Assembly (NCBI RefSeq): GCF_018372875.1
Contig: NZ_JAHAIF010000013.1
Span: 1 to 64,000 of the forward strand
DNA: 64,000 nucleotides
Direction: 5' to 3'
Origin: Clostridium sp.
GTDB taxonomy: Bacteria > Bacillota > Clostridia > Clostridiales > Clostridiaceae
Notes under the pieces: model-generated
Seen by the model: the letters and a program-made list of their open reading frames with translations, nothing else
Databases searched by the model: none
Told to the model about the DNA's origin: nothing
Shown here: piece after piece, positions 25,356 to 35,700 of the stretch
How positions within the stretch are numbered: the first letter of the stretch is position 1
Layout: every line of letters starts with the position of its first letter
Position numbers and translations under genes: made by a program

Positions 25356-25922
25356 TTGAAGATAGTATTAGCTTCAGCTTCTGAAAGAAGACAAGAATTA
25401 TTATCTAGATTAGTTGAAGAATTTAAAGTTGTTGTAAGTAATTTTGATGAAAATACGGTTGTTTTTAAAGGAAATGTAAAAGAGTATGTAGAAAATATAG
25501 CTTTAGGTAAAGCTATAGATGTACAAAAAAGTATACATGAAGACGTAATTATAATAGCAGCAGATACAATCGTAACTTTAGATAATAAAATTTTAGGTAA
25601 GCCTAAAGATGGGACAGAGGCTTTTAGTATGCTTAAAGATTTAAGCGGAAGAACACATAATGTTTATTCTGGAATTGTATTAATAAATACAAAGACAGGG
25701 GAAATTATGAAAGATTCCTTATGTACTGAAGTAAGATTTTCAAAGCTTAAGGATGAAGAGATAATTAAATACATAGAGAGCAAAGAACCATTGGATAAAG
25801 CAGGAGCATATGGGATTCAAGGTAAGGGTGGCATTTTTGTAGAAGAAATTAAAGGGTGTTACTATAATGTTGTAGGGCTTCCTTTAAATAAGCTTAAAAG
25901 TATGATGGATAAAATAATATAA
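25356..25922 (+). CDS. maf: Maf-like nucleotide pyrophosphatase
   Basis: This house-cleaning nucleoside-triphosphate pyrophosphatase is linked to septum formation. It begins MKIVLASASERRQELL, the family signature S-x-R-R, followed by IAADTIVTLDNKILGKP (catalytic Asp) and GAYGIQGKGG near the C-terminus. I choose the TTG at 25356, eight bases after TTAGGAG, because the upstream GTG lies inside that site. It leads the radC-mreBCD gene run, as in most Firmicutes. Confidence 0.93.
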   Translation: MKIVLASASERRQELLSRLVEEFKVVVSNFDENTVVFKGNVKEYVENIALGKAIDVQKSIHEDVIIIAADTIVTLDNKILGKPKDGTEAFSMLKDLSGRTHNVYSGIVLINTKTGEIMKDSLCTEVRFSKLKDEEIIKYIESKEPLDKAGAYGIQGKGGIFVEEIKGCYYNVVGLPLNKLKSMMDKII

Positions 25923-25956
25923 GGGGTGGGGAATCTAATTTAAGAGGAGTATGTAA

Positions 25957-26646
25957 ATGGACAATAATCTTAAGATTTTAGATTTACCATTAAGTGAGAG
26001 ACCTTTAGAGAAATTACTTTCTTTAGGGGCAGAAAGTTTAAATAATTCAGAGTTATTAGCAATAATATTAAGATGTGGTATTAAAGGAGAAAATGTTCTT
26101 TCTTTAAGTCAACGAATATTATGTGAATTACAAGGCTTAGACGGTATTATGAATGCATCATACGATGAAATAACTTCAATAACAGGAATAAAAAAAGTTA
26201 AGGCATCGCAGATTTTAGCAGTAGCTGAACTTTTTAAAAGATTTAATACTCTGAAGAGTAATAGAATTGAAATTGGAATATCAAATCCCAAGGATATATC
26301 TAGATTACTTATGAATGAAATGAGTTGTTTAAATCAGGAAGTTTTAAAATTAGTAGTATTAAATACTAAGAATAAAATTATAAGAGTAAAGGATGTATTT
26401 AAAGGAAGTTTAAACACATCAATAGTACATCCAAGAGAAATTTATTCAGAAGCTATAAGATGTGGTGGAGCTTCAATTATAATATGTCATAATCATCCTT
26501 CTGGAGATTCTACTCCTAGCAAGGAAGATATTAACATAACTGCAAGAATAAAAGAATGTGGTAAAATAATAGGAATAGAGCTATTAGATCATATTATTAT
26601 TGGAAATAATGAATATACAAGTTTAAAAGAAAAAGGAATTATATAG
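25957..26646 (+). CDS. radC: RadC-family JAB-domain protein
   Basis: The N-terminal half has a UPF0758 helix-hairpin-helix (LPLSERPLEKLLSLGAESL, then ITGIKKVKASQILA). The C-terminal MPN/JAB domain has the metal motif HNHPSGDSTPSKED (near residue 177). The once-proposed repair role is not well supported; the biochemical activity is unknown. It is placed between maf and mreB as in many Firmicutes. Confidence 0.92.
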   Translation: MDNNLKILDLPLSERPLEKLLSLGAESLNNSELLAIILRCGIKGENVLSLSQRILCELQGLDGIMNASYDEITSITGIKKVKASQILAVAELFKRFNTLKSNRIEIGISNPKDISRLLMNEMSCLNQEVLKLVVLNTKNKIIRVKDVFKGSLNTSIVHPREIYSEAIRCGGASIIICHNHPSGDSTPSKEDINITARIKECGKIIGIELLDHIIIGNNEYTSLKEKGII

Positions 26647-26665
26647 CTGAAAGGGGAAAAATACA

Positions 26666-27679
26666 ATGGGATTTTTTGGAACAAGTAAAGACATGGGAAT
26701 AGATTTAGGTACTGCGAATACTCTTGTTTTTGTAAAAGGAAAGGGAGTAGTTTTAAGAGAGCCTTCAGTTGTTGCTATAAATAATTTAACAAAGAAACCT
26801 TTAGCAGTAGGTGCTGAAGCTAAACTTATGATTGGTAGAACACCAGGAAACATAGTAGCAATAAGACCTTTAAAGGATGGAGTTATAGCTGACTTTGATG
26901 TTGCTCACACTATGATTAAATCATTAATTGAAAAGGCTGCTAGTAAGAGCGGTTTTAAAGCACCTAGAATTATAGTATGTTATCCATCAGGAGTAACAGA
27001 AGTAGAGAAGAGAGCTATTGAAGAAGCAACAAAGCTTGCAGGAGCAAGAGATGTTATCTTAATGGAAGAGCCAATGGCAGCAGCTATAGGAGCAGGACTT
27101 CCAGTAAGTGAACCAACAGGAAGTATGATAGTAGATATTGGTGGAGGAACCACTGAAGTGGCTATTATATCACTTGGGGGTATTGTAACTAGCAAGTCAC
27201 TAAGAGTTGCTGGAGACGAATTAGATCAAGCAGTTATAGCTTATATTAAGAAAGAGTATAACCTTATGATAGGTGAAAGAACTGCAGAGCAAGTAAAGAT
27301 GGAAATTGGATCTGCTTATAAAGTAGAAGATGAAGATAGAATAATTGAAATTAAGGGAAGAGATTTAATAACAGGTCTTCCAAAGATTATTGAAGTTTCA
27401 GAGTCTCAAATAAGAGAAGCTCTTAAGGAACCTGTATATGCAATAATTGAGTCTATTAAGACAACATTAGAAAAGACTCCACCAGAACTTGCAGCTGATA
27501 TTATGGAAAAAGGAATAATGCTTGCAGGTGGAGGAGCTTTATTAAAGGGATTAGATGTGTTAATTGGAAAAGAAACAAATATGCCTGTTCATATAGCGGA
27601 ATCACCTCTTGACTGCGTAGTTCTAGGGGCAGGAAAAGCTCTAGAGGATTTCGACAAAATAAGTAGAGAAGAAAGATAG
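26666..27679 (+). CDS. mreB: Rod-shape actin homologue MreB
   Basis: This actin-like ATPase forms membrane filaments that guide cell-wall elongation. Phosphate loops [11 protein letters not shown] near the N-terminus and [17 protein letters not shown] mid-protein are clear, with the adenosine motif [15 protein letters not shown] near the C-terminus. The N-terminal MGFFGTSKD can act as a membrane amphipathic helix. Length 337 is standard. It starts the mreBCD-pbp2 run. Confidence 0.97.
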   Translation: MGFFGTSKDMGIDLGTANTLVFVKGKGVVLREPSVVAINNLTKKPLAVGAEAKLMIGRTPGNIVAIRPLKDGVIADFDVAHTMIKSLIEKAASKSGFKAPRIIVCYPSGVTEVEKRAIEEATKLAGARDVILMEEPMAAAIGAGLPVSEPTGSMIVDIGGGTTEVAIISLGGIVTSKSLRVAGDELDQAVIAYIKKEYNLMIGERTAEQVKMEIGSAYKVEDEDRIIEIKGRDLITGLPKIIEVSESQIREALKEPVYAIIESIKTTLEKTPPELAADIMEKGIMLAGGGALLKGLDVLIGKETNMPVHIAESPLDCVVLGAGKALEDFDKISREER

Positions 27680-27689
27680 AGCATAATAT

Positions 27690-28535
27690 ATGAAGCTTCT
27701 TAAGAACAAACTGACAGTAACTATTATAGTGCTGTCAGTTGCATTTTTAGGGTTAATTACTTTTACTGTTAGTAGAGAGAATAAAGGATTAGAAAGTGGA
27801 GCAGGCAGCACTTTAAATCCAGTTCAAAAAGTTGCATATGGTTTTAATAGAGGTGTAAAAGATTTTGTTGATTTCTTTTTGAATTTTTCAGATGTTAGAG
27901 ATGAAAATAAAGAATTAAAGAAAGAAAATGATAAGCTTAAGGCCGAAATAGATGAGTATTCTAAATTAAAAGAAGAAAATGAAAGACTTCAAAAGGTCTT
28001 AAATTTTAAAGATGAAAAGAATAATTATGATTACATAGGTACGAACATAATAGGAATTAGTGGCGATAGTATACTAAATGGATATATTGTCGATAGAGGA
28101 AAAGACGATGGAATAGAAAAAGGGATGGTAGTAATTTCAGCGGATGGACTTGTGGGACAAGTTTCCTCGGTAGGGAATAATTGGGCTATAGTGCAATGTA
28201 TAGTAAATGAAAATGTAAAGGTTGCTGTTATGGTGGATAGCACTAGAGAAAACACAGGAATACTACAAGGATATAAAGATTATTTTAATAATAATTTAGC
28301 TAAAGTTCTTAATCTTCCTATGGATTCAGAAGTAAAAGAAGGGGATATTATAGTTACTTCGGGATTAGGAGGATATTATCCAAAAGAAATTAAAATTGGT
28401 GAAGTAGTTTCTGTTGAGGAAGATAGGGTTAAAGTAATGAAGAGTGCTATAGTAAAACCTTATGTTGACTTTAATAAGATAGAGGAATTATTTATAGTGG
28501 CTCCAAAAGATAAAAGAGAAATAAAGTATGACTAA
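27690..28535 (+). CDS. mreC: Rod-shape protein MreC
   Basis: This bitopic scaffold links MreB to penicillin-binding proteins. It has one N-terminal membrane helix (about 7-27), a coiled coil (about 65-110; DENKELKKENDKLKAEIDEY) and two beta-rich domains with GDGIEKGMVVISADGLVGQV. It starts 10 bases after mreB. Length 281 is typical. Confidence 0.95.
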   Translation: MKLLKNKLTVTIIVLSVAFLGLITFTVSRENKGLESGAGSTLNPVQKVAYGFNRGVKDFVDFFLNFSDVRDENKELKKENDKLKAEIDEYSKLKEENERLQKVLNFKDEKNNYDYIGTNIIGISGDSILNGYIVDRGKDDGIEKGMVVISADGLVGQVSSVGNNWAIVQCIVNENVKVAVMVDSTRENTGILQGYKDYFNNNLAKVLNLPMDSEVKEGDIIVTSGLGGYYPKEIKIGEVVSVEEDRVKVMKSAIVKPYVDFNKIEELFIVAPKDKREIKYD

Positions 28536-28547
28536 GAGGTGTGAGAT

Positions 28548-29039
28548 ATGAAGAGATTTATAATAGTATTAATATCAATATTATTATTGATATTAGATAA
28601 TTCATTGTCACCCTTTATAGCTATAAAAGGCATATATCCAAGTCTCTTGTTTATCTTTGCAATAGCCTATTCTATAATTAATGGGAAAAATGAAGCAGTA
28701 TTTATAGGAGTAGTAAGTGGATTATTACAAGATATATTCTTTTTTAATGGATTTGGAATTAATGCGCTAGTCAATATGTTATGTTGTCTTTTTGCAGGGG
28801 TAGTTGGTGAAGGGATATGGAGAAATAAGAAGCTTATTCCTGTAGGAACTATGTTTGTAGCTACTTCATTAAGAGTGTTTGGAATCTTTATTATAATGTA
28901 TTTATTAAGAATTAAAGTAGATGTGTTAAGAGGTATTTTTGCTGGACTTTACAATTCTATAATTATGTTTTTTGCTTATCCTTTATTTTATAAGTTTTTA
29001 TATAATGATGAGGAAAAAACAAAGTGGAGGTTTAAATGA
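28548..29039 (+). CDS. mreD: Rod-shape protein MreD
   Basis: This 163-residue polytopic membrane protein has about five helices and SGLLQDIFFFNGFGINAL, the conserved G-L-x-x-D segment of the family. Its stop overlaps the start of the pbp2 gene by four bases (ATGA), so translation is coupled. Confidence 0.92.
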   Translation: MKRFIIVLISILLLILDNSLSPFIAIKGIYPSLLFIFAIAYSIINGKNEAVFIGVVSGLLQDIFFFNGFGINALVNMLCCLFAGVVGEGIWRNKKLIPVGTMFVATSLRVFGIFIIMYLLRIKVDVLRGIFAGLYNSIIMFFAYPLFYKFLYNDEEKTKWRFK

Positions 29040-31897
29040 TAGTTAATAAGCCGAATAAGAAAAAACAATTATCAAGATATTCTGTCTTACTAATAATTAT
29101 GGGAATTATATTTACAGTGATGACAGTAAAACTCCTTTATATTCAAGTATATAAACATGATGATTATAAGGAAAAAGCTGATACAACATCAACAAAATTT
29201 GTATCAGAAAAGGCACCAAGAGGAATTATATACGACCAAGATGGCAATATTTTAGCTACAAATAAGCAAACTTATTCAATAAGCTATACATCTACAGATT
29301 TATCCAATAAACAATTCTTTACTACTATGGATGAAGTGTTTAAGATTCTTAAAGATAATGGGAAGACCTTTGAAGATACTCTTATATTAAAGTTGGATGA
29401 TAAAAATCAGTGGTATCTAGAATATAAAAATAGTGATGATGATTTAATTAGAATAGAGGATTTAAGATTTAAGAAGGATAGAAATTTTGATGCGGAAGTA
29501 CAGAAAAAATTATATCCTGATGTTGATGAGCTTAGTGATGAACAAAAAGCTAAAATAGATGAGGAGTTACTTAAAATTACACCTCAACAAATCTATTATA
29601 AACTTGTTAAGGATTACGGATTGATTAGTTTAATATATCCAAACCCTACAAAAGAAGAGCAACAGATGATTAAAAACATGTCTGGAGAAGAAATTGCAAA
29701 AGTTGTATCAGAAAAATATACTCTTACACAACAAAGAGATTATATTGTAATAAAAGATGCATTAAAAATGAGAAGTTATAGTGGCTATAAGTCTGTAACA
29801 ATTGCAAGCAATATAGAAAAAGATATATATTTCAATATTATGCAAAGACTTAATGACTTACCAGGTATTGATGTTGTTCAAGAACCAATTAGATATTACC
29901 CATATAAAACTACTGCATCATCAGTATTAGGATATTTATCTTCTATAGATACATCTCAAAAAGAAAATTATGAGCTAAGAGGGTACGATGCATCTTCAGA
30001 TCTTATTGGTATTTCTGGAATAGAAGCAGCCTTTGAAGAACAATTAAAAGGTGTAAAAGGTGGGACTACAGTAAAAGTAAACTCTACAGGTAGAGTAACT
30101 GAAGAGTTATTTAAGTTAGAATCTTACCCAGGAAATAATGTGCATTTAACAATTGATAAAGATGTTCAATATGCTGCAGAGCAAGCCTTAAAAGATAAGA
30201 TGGAAGAGATAAAAGCGAAGAATAATGGTGAGTTTAATACAGCTAATAGAGGAGCTGTAGTAGCAGTTGAGGTGAAAACTGGAAGAATACTAGCATCTGT
30301 ATCATATCCAGATTTTGATCCTAATTTATTTGCTATACCAGGACAGCTTACTACTGAGGAGTATAAAAAATATTTCAATCCAGATCTTGAGGAGTTTGGA
30401 AAAGAACTAATAAAAACTAAAAACTTAAAGGATGTTACAGTAGATGATTTGTTTCCAGACTATGGTGATGGTAAAGGAAGAAGAGATATATATGATTTAT
30501 ATCCTAGATCTTTCTTTAACTATGCTACACAAGGTTTATTACCACCAGGATCTATTTTTAAGCCTTTAACTGCAGTTGCTGGTTTAGAAGAAGGTGTTGT
30601 AAATCCAGATACAATTATCTATGATAAAGGAAAGTTTACTGAGCATTCAGATGTATATGGAAATTTCCAACCAGAGTGTTTAATATATACTACTAAGCAT
30701 CAAACTCATGGAGCTGTAGATGTAGGTAAAGCACTAGAAGTTTCATGTAACTACTATTTCTATGAAATTGCTTATAGATTATACCAAAAAGCAGGTGGTG
30801 GTGTTAATGCTATGGATACCATTGCAAAATATGCATGGAAGTTTGGTCTTGGATATGATGTTAATAGTCAAACTGAGAGAGGAACTGGTATAGAAATAGA
30901 AGAAAGAGTTGGGCAAGTTTATAGTTTTGATGCATATAAAGAAAGTGCAATCTATTATGCTAAGTTTGATTTGGCAGCTGCTTTAGAAAGTGGTTCATAT
31001 GAGAATATGTATACTTTTATTCCTTTTGATTATTCATATAGAGATGAAGATAGCGAAAAAGTTTATAATGCTAAAAAGAGTTTAAAAGATAAAGTAGAAG
31101 CTGCATTTTGGAAGTTAGGTACTGATGAAGAAATAACTAGCAATGAAGAACTTGCAAAAACTTTAGTAAGTGATATAAAAACTATAATGAATAATTCAGA
31201 GCTATATAAGAAAAATGTAGAGGAATATAAAGCAAAAGGTAAAGCTTATAATGAATCAGCTCAAGCAAATACTATAGCAGAAATTATTGCTAGATTTATA
31301 ATAAATGATAGAGGTACTGTTATAAAATCTCCAGCTCAAGAAGTAAATTCATCTATAGGTCAAGGTATGAATAACTTTACACCTATGGAGCTTGCTGGAT
31401 ATATTGCCACTTTAGCTAATGGTGGAACAAGATATAAACTTCATTTTGTTGATAAAATAACAACACCTGAAGGTAAAGTTGTTCAAGAGTTTCCATCAGA
31501 GGTAGTAGAAAAGATAGATATGAAACAATCTACTATTGATGCAATTAGAGATGGTATGAGAAGAGCGAATAACGAAGATGGAGGAACAGCTGCTGCAGCA
31601 TTTAGAGGATTCCCAATAGAAACAGGTGGTAAAACAGGTACAGCTGATTTTAGGGAAAATCAATCTGATGTAGGAAGAGCACCCTATGCAACTTATGTCA
31701 GCTTTGCGCCATTAAATGATCCTGAAATAGCATTTGTTGGTGTTATTTATGATGGAGGACATGGTTATTATACTGCGTCAGTAGCTCGTGCTGTTTATGA
31801 GGCATATTTTAAAGATAGATTACCAGAAGGATATACTTCTGAAAGTTATCAAAAATATGTAATAGGAGCTCCAGCGGACAATAAGGCAAGTAATTAA
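29036..31897 (+). CDS. mrdA: Penicillin-binding protein 2 (elongasome transpeptidase)
   Basis: This class B transpeptidase cross-links new peptidoglycan with a SEDS partner. One membrane helix (about 16-37) precedes the dimerisation domain. Active-site motifs are Ser506-x-x-Lys509 in PPGSIFKPL, Ser570-Cys-Asn572 (SCNYYF) and Lys866-Thr-Gly868 (GGKTGTAD). The protein is unusually long (953 against about 630 in E. coli): it carries an insertion of about 110 residues in the N-terminal part and another between the SxN and KTG motifs (YENMYTFIPFDY through YNESAQAN), as seen in clostridial homologues. It closes the mre operon. Confidence 0.93.
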   Translation: MIVNKPNKKKQLSRYSVLLIIMGIIFTVMTVKLLYIQVYKHDDYKEKADTTSTKFVSEKAPRGIIYDQDGNILATNKQTYSISYTSTDLSNKQFFTTMDEVFKILKDNGKTFEDTLILKLDDKNQWYLEYKNSDDDLIRIEDLRFKKDRNFDAEVQKKLYPDVDELSDEQKAKIDEELLKITPQQIYYKLVKDYGLISLIYPNPTKEEQQMIKNMSGEEIAKVVSEKYTLTQQRDYIVIKDALKMRSYSGYKSVTIASNIEKDIYFNIMQRLNDLPGIDVVQEPIRYYPYKTTASSVLGYLSSIDTSQKENYELRGYDASSDLIGISGIEAAFEEQLKGVKGGTTVKVNSTGRVTEELFKLESYPGNNVHLTIDKDVQYAAEQALKDKMEEIKAKNNGEFNTANRGAVVAVEVKTGRILASVSYPDFDPNLFAIPGQLTTEEYKKYFNPDLEEFGKELIKTKNLKDVTVDDLFPDYGDGKGRRDIYDLYPRSFFNYATQGLLPPGSIFKPLTAVAGLEEGVVNPDTIIYDKGKFTEHSDVYGNFQPECLIYTTKHQTHGAVDVGKALEVSCNYYFYEIAYRLYQKAGGGVNAMDTIAKYAWKFGLGYDVNSQTERGTGIEIEERVGQVYSFDAYKESAIYYAKFDLAAALESGSYENMYTFIPFDYSYRDEDSEKVYNAKKSLKDKVEAAFWKLGTDEEITSNEELAKTLVSDIKTIMNNSELYKKNVEEYKAKGKAYNESAQANTIAEIIARFIINDRGTVIKSPAQEVNSSIGQGMNNFTPMELAGYIATLANGGTRYKLHFVDKITTPEGKVVQEFPSEVVEKIDMKQSTIDAIRDGMRRANNEDGGTAAAAFRGFPIETGGKTGTADFRENQSDVGRAPYATYVSFAPLNDPEIAFVGVIYDGGHGYYTASVARAVYEAYFKDRLPEGYTSESYQKYVIGAPADNKASN

Positions 31898-31929
31898 AAC
31901 TTTATACTTTCCTAGAAAGTAAAAATATT

Positions 31930-31965
31930 AAAAGGAGAAATCGAGTTGTGATTTCTCCTTTTTTT
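31930..31965 (+). terminator. Terminator of the mre-pbp2 operon
   Basis: AAAAGGAGAAATC pairs with GATTTCTCCTTTT around GAGTTGT, followed by T residues. Another GAGAAAT-type hairpin. Confidence 0.88.
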
Positions 31966-32027
31966 GTAATTAAATATTACCAGTTTCAGCAATTTTATGA
32001 TAATGTCTACAAAATCATAATATTTAA

Positions 32028-32036
32028 TGATATAAT
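32028..32036 (+). promoter_or_regulatory. Extended -10 promoter of minCDE
   Basis: TGATATAAT (32028-32036) is a perfect extended -10. No good -35 lies 17 bases upstream, which is acceptable for extended -10 promoters. Confidence 0.5.
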
Positions 32037-32118
32037 AAAATAGATTTCTTATAATAAGAAGGAATGTAATATTTTTTGTTGAATTATATAAGTGCTAGTA
32101 ATTGGTGGAGGGTAGCCA

Positions 32119-32766
32119 ATGGGAAATGATAGAATAATTATAAAAGGAAATAAAGAAGGATTAAATGCAATAATAAATATAGATAAGTTTGGCAACTTTG
32201 AAGAGATGTTAGATGCATTAATAGAAAAGCTTTCAAAAGGAAAGAAATTCTATAAAGGATCAACTTTATGCATAACAACAAAGCTTTCCTCTTTAACAGA
32301 AAAAGATGTAGAAAGTTTAAAGGTTGTTTTGTTTGAAGAGATTGGTATAAAAGATATAGTGTTTGAAGATAAGGATGTAAAGGATAAAGAATCGGAATCA
32401 AAAATATTCAATGGAGTTTACGAAGGAAGAACTAAGTTCATTAGAAAGACTGTAAGAGGTGGACAATGTGTTGACTTTCAAGGAAACATTGTAATTGTTG
32501 GTGATGTAAATAGTGGGGCTGAAGTATATGCAGGGGGTAATATAATTGTTCTTGGTAGCATAAAAGGAAATGTGTATGCAGGAGTTGGAGGAAATAGAAA
32601 AGCTATTATAGCAGCTTTTGCACTTCAACCTGAAATCTTAAAAATAGGAGATATAATAACAATTTCTCCAGATGATTTTGAAAAGCCTAAATATCCAGAA
32701 GTGGCAAAAGTAAAAGATGATGCCATAATTGTTGAACCGTATTTAACTAATAAGTATATATATTAA
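32119..32766 (+). CDS. minC: Septum-site inhibitor MinC
   Basis: This inhibitor of FtsZ assembly works with MinD. The N-terminal half is variable; the C-terminal beta-helix begins at about residue 105 with [26 protein letters not shown] and continues with the regular glycine pattern [17 protein letters not shown]. Length 215 is normal. GGAGG precedes the ATG. First gene of minCDE. Confidence 0.95.
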   Translation: MGNDRIIIKGNKEGLNAIINIDKFGNFEEMLDALIEKLSKGKKFYKGSTLCITTKLSSLTEKDVESLKVVLFEEIGIKDIVFEDKDVKDKESESKIFNGVYEGRTKFIRKTVRGGQCVDFQGNIVIVGDVNSGAEVYAGGNIIVLGSIKGNVYAGVGGNRKAIIAAFALQPEILKIGDIITISPDDFEKPKYPEVAKVKDDAIIVEPYLTNKYIY

Positions 32767-32785
32767 AGTGTGGAGGGATTCGTAA

Positions 32786-33583
32786 ATGGGAGTATCGATA
32801 GTAATAACATCAGGAAAAGGTGGAGTTGGAAAAACAACAACAACAGCTAACCTAGGTACAGCATTAGCTGCATTAGGAAATAAAGTAGTAGTCGTTGATG
32901 GTGATACAGGATTAAGAAATTTAGATGTGTTAATGGGATTAGAGAATAGAATAGTTTATACAATTGTTGATGCTATAGAGGGAAGATGTAGATTAAAACA
33001 AGCTTTAATTAAAGATAAGAGATTCCAAAATCTATTTTTACTTCCAACAGCACAAACAAAGGACAAGGATGATATAAGTCCACAACAAATGTTAAAGTTA
33101 GTTAATGAATTAAAGAAGGATTTTGATTATATTCTTATAGATTCACCAGCAGGAATTGAGCAAGGTTTTGAAAATGCTGTAATTGGAGCCGATAGAGCAA
33201 TAGTTGTAGTAAATCCAGAAATTACTTCAGTAAGAGATGCTGATAGAGTAATTGGTAAGCTTGATGCAAAGGGATTAGAAGATCATGGAGTAATAGTAAA
33301 CAGACTAAATTATGAAATGACTAGAAGAGGAGATATGCTGGATGTTTCAGATATAATTGAAACTCTATCAGTAAAGCTTGTTGGGGTTGTTCCAGATGAC
33401 AAGAATATTACTGTGTCAACTAACAAGGGGGAACCAATTGTTTTAGAGGAGAAAGCTTATGCAGGTGAAGCCTTTAGAAATATAGCAAAGAGAATTACAG
33501 GGGAAGATGTTCCTATAATGGATTTACAAGAAAATTCGTCAGGGTTCTTTGGATCTTTAAAGAAGTTATTTGGACGTAAATAA
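32786..33583 (+). CDS. minD: Septum-site ATPase MinD
   Basis: This membrane-cycling ATPase recruits MinC. The deviant Walker A GKGGVGKTTT is at residues about 10-19, with DGDTGLRNLD following and the DSPAG switch near 120. The C-terminal amphipathic membrane helix is GFFGSLKKLFGRK. Length 265 is normal. Confidence 0.97.
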   Translation: MGVSIVITSGKGGVGKTTTTANLGTALAALGNKVVVVDGDTGLRNLDVLMGLENRIVYTIVDAIEGRCRLKQALIKDKRFQNLFLLPTAQTKDKDDISPQQMLKLVNELKKDFDYILIDSPAGIEQGFENAVIGADRAIVVVNPEITSVRDADRVIGKLDAKGLEDHGVIVNRLNYEMTRRGDMLDVSDIIETLSVKLVGVVPDDKNITVSTNKGEPIVLEEKAYAGEAFRNIAKRITGEDVPIMDLQENSSGFFGSLKKLFGRK

Positions 33584-33599
33584 AGGAGGGACTGAGAAT

Positions 33600-33869
33600 A
33601 TGGGACTTTTTGATGGCTTTTCAGCAAAAATTAAACCCAAAGAGGTTGCAAAAGATAGACTAAGGTTAATACTTATTCATGATAGAGGAGATATTCCTGG
33701 AGAAACCTTAGATAAAATGAGAGATGAAATATTAGAAGTATTATCTAAATATATAGAAATCCAATCAGATGACGTAGAAATTTCTGTTACTAAGAGTGAG
33801 TGTATTGAAGGAGATGCACCTTCGTCTTTAGTAGCCAATATTCCTATTAAAGCTGTAAGAGGAAGATAG
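33600..33869 (+). CDS. minE: Cell-division topology factor MinE
   Basis: This 89-residue activator of MinD ATPase gives Min oscillation. It begins MGLFDGF, the membrane-touching helix, then AKDRLRLILIHDRGDIPGE, the MinD-contact region. I start at the ATG at 33600, 10 bases after AAGGAGGG. The presence of MinE (rather than DivIVA alone) is usual in clostridia but not in Bacillus. Confidence 0.95.
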   Translation: MGLFDGFSAKIKPKEVAKDRLRLILIHDRGDIPGETLDKMRDEILEVLSKYIEIQSDDVEISVTKSECIEGDAPSSLVANIPIKAVRGR

Positions 33870-33907
33870 AAGAATTTCGAGCTTTGCTCGAAGTTCTTCT
33901 TATTTTT
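33867..33907 (+). terminator. Terminator of minCDE
   Basis: AGAAGAATTTCGAGC pairs with GCTCGAAGTTCTTCT around TTT with one mismatch. The first stem bases overlap the minE stop codon. Confidence 0.88.
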
Positions 33908-34024
33908 GGTAGAAAAAAATTAATATTTTCTTATATTTTGTCATATTATATTTATTCTATAGAGAAAAAGGCAATAATAATATATAATTATGTGTGTAAT
34001 CTCTGAAAGTATGGAGGTGTAACA

Positions 34025-35179
34025 TTGGAGAGAAGAGATAGAATTTTAAGTAGATATAAATTAGATTTTAAGCTTATTAGAGAGATAGATAAGGGACTGC
34101 TATTTTCAGCTATAGCACTTATGCTGTATGGAATGTTTAACATATACTTATGTACAAAGGGGGATGCAGCACCATTCTTTTTTGTAAAGAAACAATTTAT
34201 GTGGTTTATCATATCTATGGTTGCTTTATATTTCTTAGTGGCAGTAGATTATTCTGTTATCTATAGATATGTACCTATTTTTTATTGGGGTTCAGTTATT
34301 TTGCTATTATGTGTATGGATTCCGGGCATTGGGGTTAAGGTTAATGGAGCTAGAGGGTGGATTAATATAGGAATATCTAATCTTCAGCCTGCAGAATTGG
34401 CCAAGTTTGGTATTATATTAATGGTAGCCAAACTCTTAGAGGAAATGGACTATGAGGTTAATAACTTAAGAAATATAATTAAGATAGGTATTTACTGTAT
34501 GATACCAGTAAGCTTAATTCTTATTCAACCAGATATGGGAATGACAATGGTTTGTTTCTTTATAGTTTTAGGTATGTTATTTATTGCTGGGTTAGATAGA
34601 CGTATAATAATAGGTGGATTCTCTGCATTACTTATTGGAGTAGTTGTTTTATGGAATTCAGGATTAATATTACCTCACCAAAAGGCAAGAATAACAGCTT
34701 TTATGAATCCAGAAACAGATACATCAGCTCAAGGATATCAGTTAAATCAATCTTTAATTGGTATTGGATCAGGAGGAGTGGTAGGAACAAGACCATCCTT
34801 AGATCCAGAGGTTTCTCCAGGGTATGCAGGTACTCATGTTCCAGAAATTCAAACAGACTTTATATTTGCAGCTATAGGAGAACAATGGGGATTTTTAGGA
34901 GCCATGCTTTTATTGTTACTGTATGGAATACTAATTACTAAAATGATTAACATAGCAAGAAAAGCAAAGGATAGATTTGCGTCATTAGTTTGTATTGGAC
35001 TAGTATCCTATTTCTTATTTGCCATAACTCAAAATATAGGTATGACAATAGGACTTATTCCTATAACAGGTATTACATTACCACTTATAAGTTATGGAGG
35101 AAGTTCTTTGCTTACAACAACAATGGCTGTAGGACTAGTTCTAAATATAGGTATGAGAAAGAAAAAGATACATTTTTAA
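34025..35179 (+). CDS. rodA: SEDS-family glycosyltransferase RodA (copy 1)
   Basis: This polytopic peptidoglycan glycan polymerase pairs with PBP2. About ten membrane helices are visible, with family motifs VNGARGWINIG, QPAELAKFGIIL, IQPDMGMTMVCF and the C-terminal GITLPLISYGGSSLLTTTMA. The start is a TTG at 34025, five bases after GGAGGTG (34013-34019). A very similar gene follows at 35701, with mgsA between, so one copy probably arose by duplication. Confidence 0.92.
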   Translation: MERRDRILSRYKLDFKLIREIDKGLLFSAIALMLYGMFNIYLCTKGDAAPFFFVKKQFMWFIISMVALYFLVAVDYSVIYRYVPIFYWGSVILLLCVWIPGIGVKVNGARGWINIGISNLQPAELAKFGIILMVAKLLEEMDYEVNNLRNIIKIGIYCMIPVSLILIQPDMGMTMVCFFIVLGMLFIAGLDRRIIIGGFSALLIGVVVLWNSGLILPHQKARITAFMNPETDTSAQGYQLNQSLIGIGSGGVVGTRPSLDPEVSPGYAGTHVPEIQTDFIFAAIGEQWGFLGAMLLLLLYGILITKMINIARKAKDRFASLVCIGLVSYFLFAITQNIGMTIGLIPITGITLPLISYGGSSLLTTTMAVGLVLNIGMRKKKIHF

Positions 35180-35199
35180 GAATTTAGGGGGATGAGATT

Positions 35200-35568
35200 A
35201 TGAGAGTGGCATTAATTGCTCATGATAAGAAAAAGGAAGAAATAATTCACTTTGCAAAGAAGCATAAGGATATTTTAAAAAATCATGAACTTGTAGCAAC
35301 GGGAACTACAGGATTAAAAATTAATGAAGCTACAGGATTAGAAGTTCATAGATATTTATCAGGACCATATGGTGGTGACCAGCAAATAGGTGGAAGTTTA
35401 GCTGAAGGAGGCATAGATTTAGTAATCTTTTTAAGAGATCCTTTAACAGCTCAGCCACATGAACCAGATGTTTCAGCATTAATTAGAATCTGTGATGTTC
35501 ATAAGGTACCAGTTGCAACCAATATAGGAACAGCAGAAATTTTAATAAATGAGTTATCAAAAAGATAG
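35200..35568 (+). CDS. mgsA: Methylglyoxal synthase
   Basis: This enzyme converts dihydroxyacetone phosphate to methylglyoxal and phosphate, a bypass of lower glycolysis. The phosphate-binding motif ATGTTGLKI, the catalytic-region [10 protein letters not shown] and [14 protein letters not shown] are intact in 122 residues. It starts about 20 bases after rodA and may be co-transcribed with it, although the functions are unrelated. Confidence 0.95.
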   Translation: MRVALIAHDKKKEEIIHFAKKHKDILKNHELVATGTTGLKINEATGLEVHRYLSGPYGGDQQIGGSLAEGGIDLVIFLRDPLTAQPHEPDVSALIRICDVHKVPVATNIGTAEILINELSKR

Positions 35569-35572
35569 TTAA

Positions 35573-35604
35573 AAGAGAAATTGCTTAGCAATTTCTCTTT
35601 TTTT
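35573..35604 (+). terminator. Terminator of rodA-mgsA
   Basis: AAGAGAAATTGC and GCAATTTCTCTT pair around TTA, followed by seven T residues; the stem starts five bases after the mgsA stop. Confidence 0.92.
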
Positions 35605-35700
35605 GCTATAAATTAAATAATTATTACGGTTTAGGTAAAATGTGGATATAAAATCTCTTTAAATATATAATTAAGTTAGTAAAATCAGGGAGATGAGAAA

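Noticed and set aside
34651..35187. Two plus-strand frames inside rodA in another phase
   Set aside because: They lie fully within the intact SEDS gene and show no family signal.
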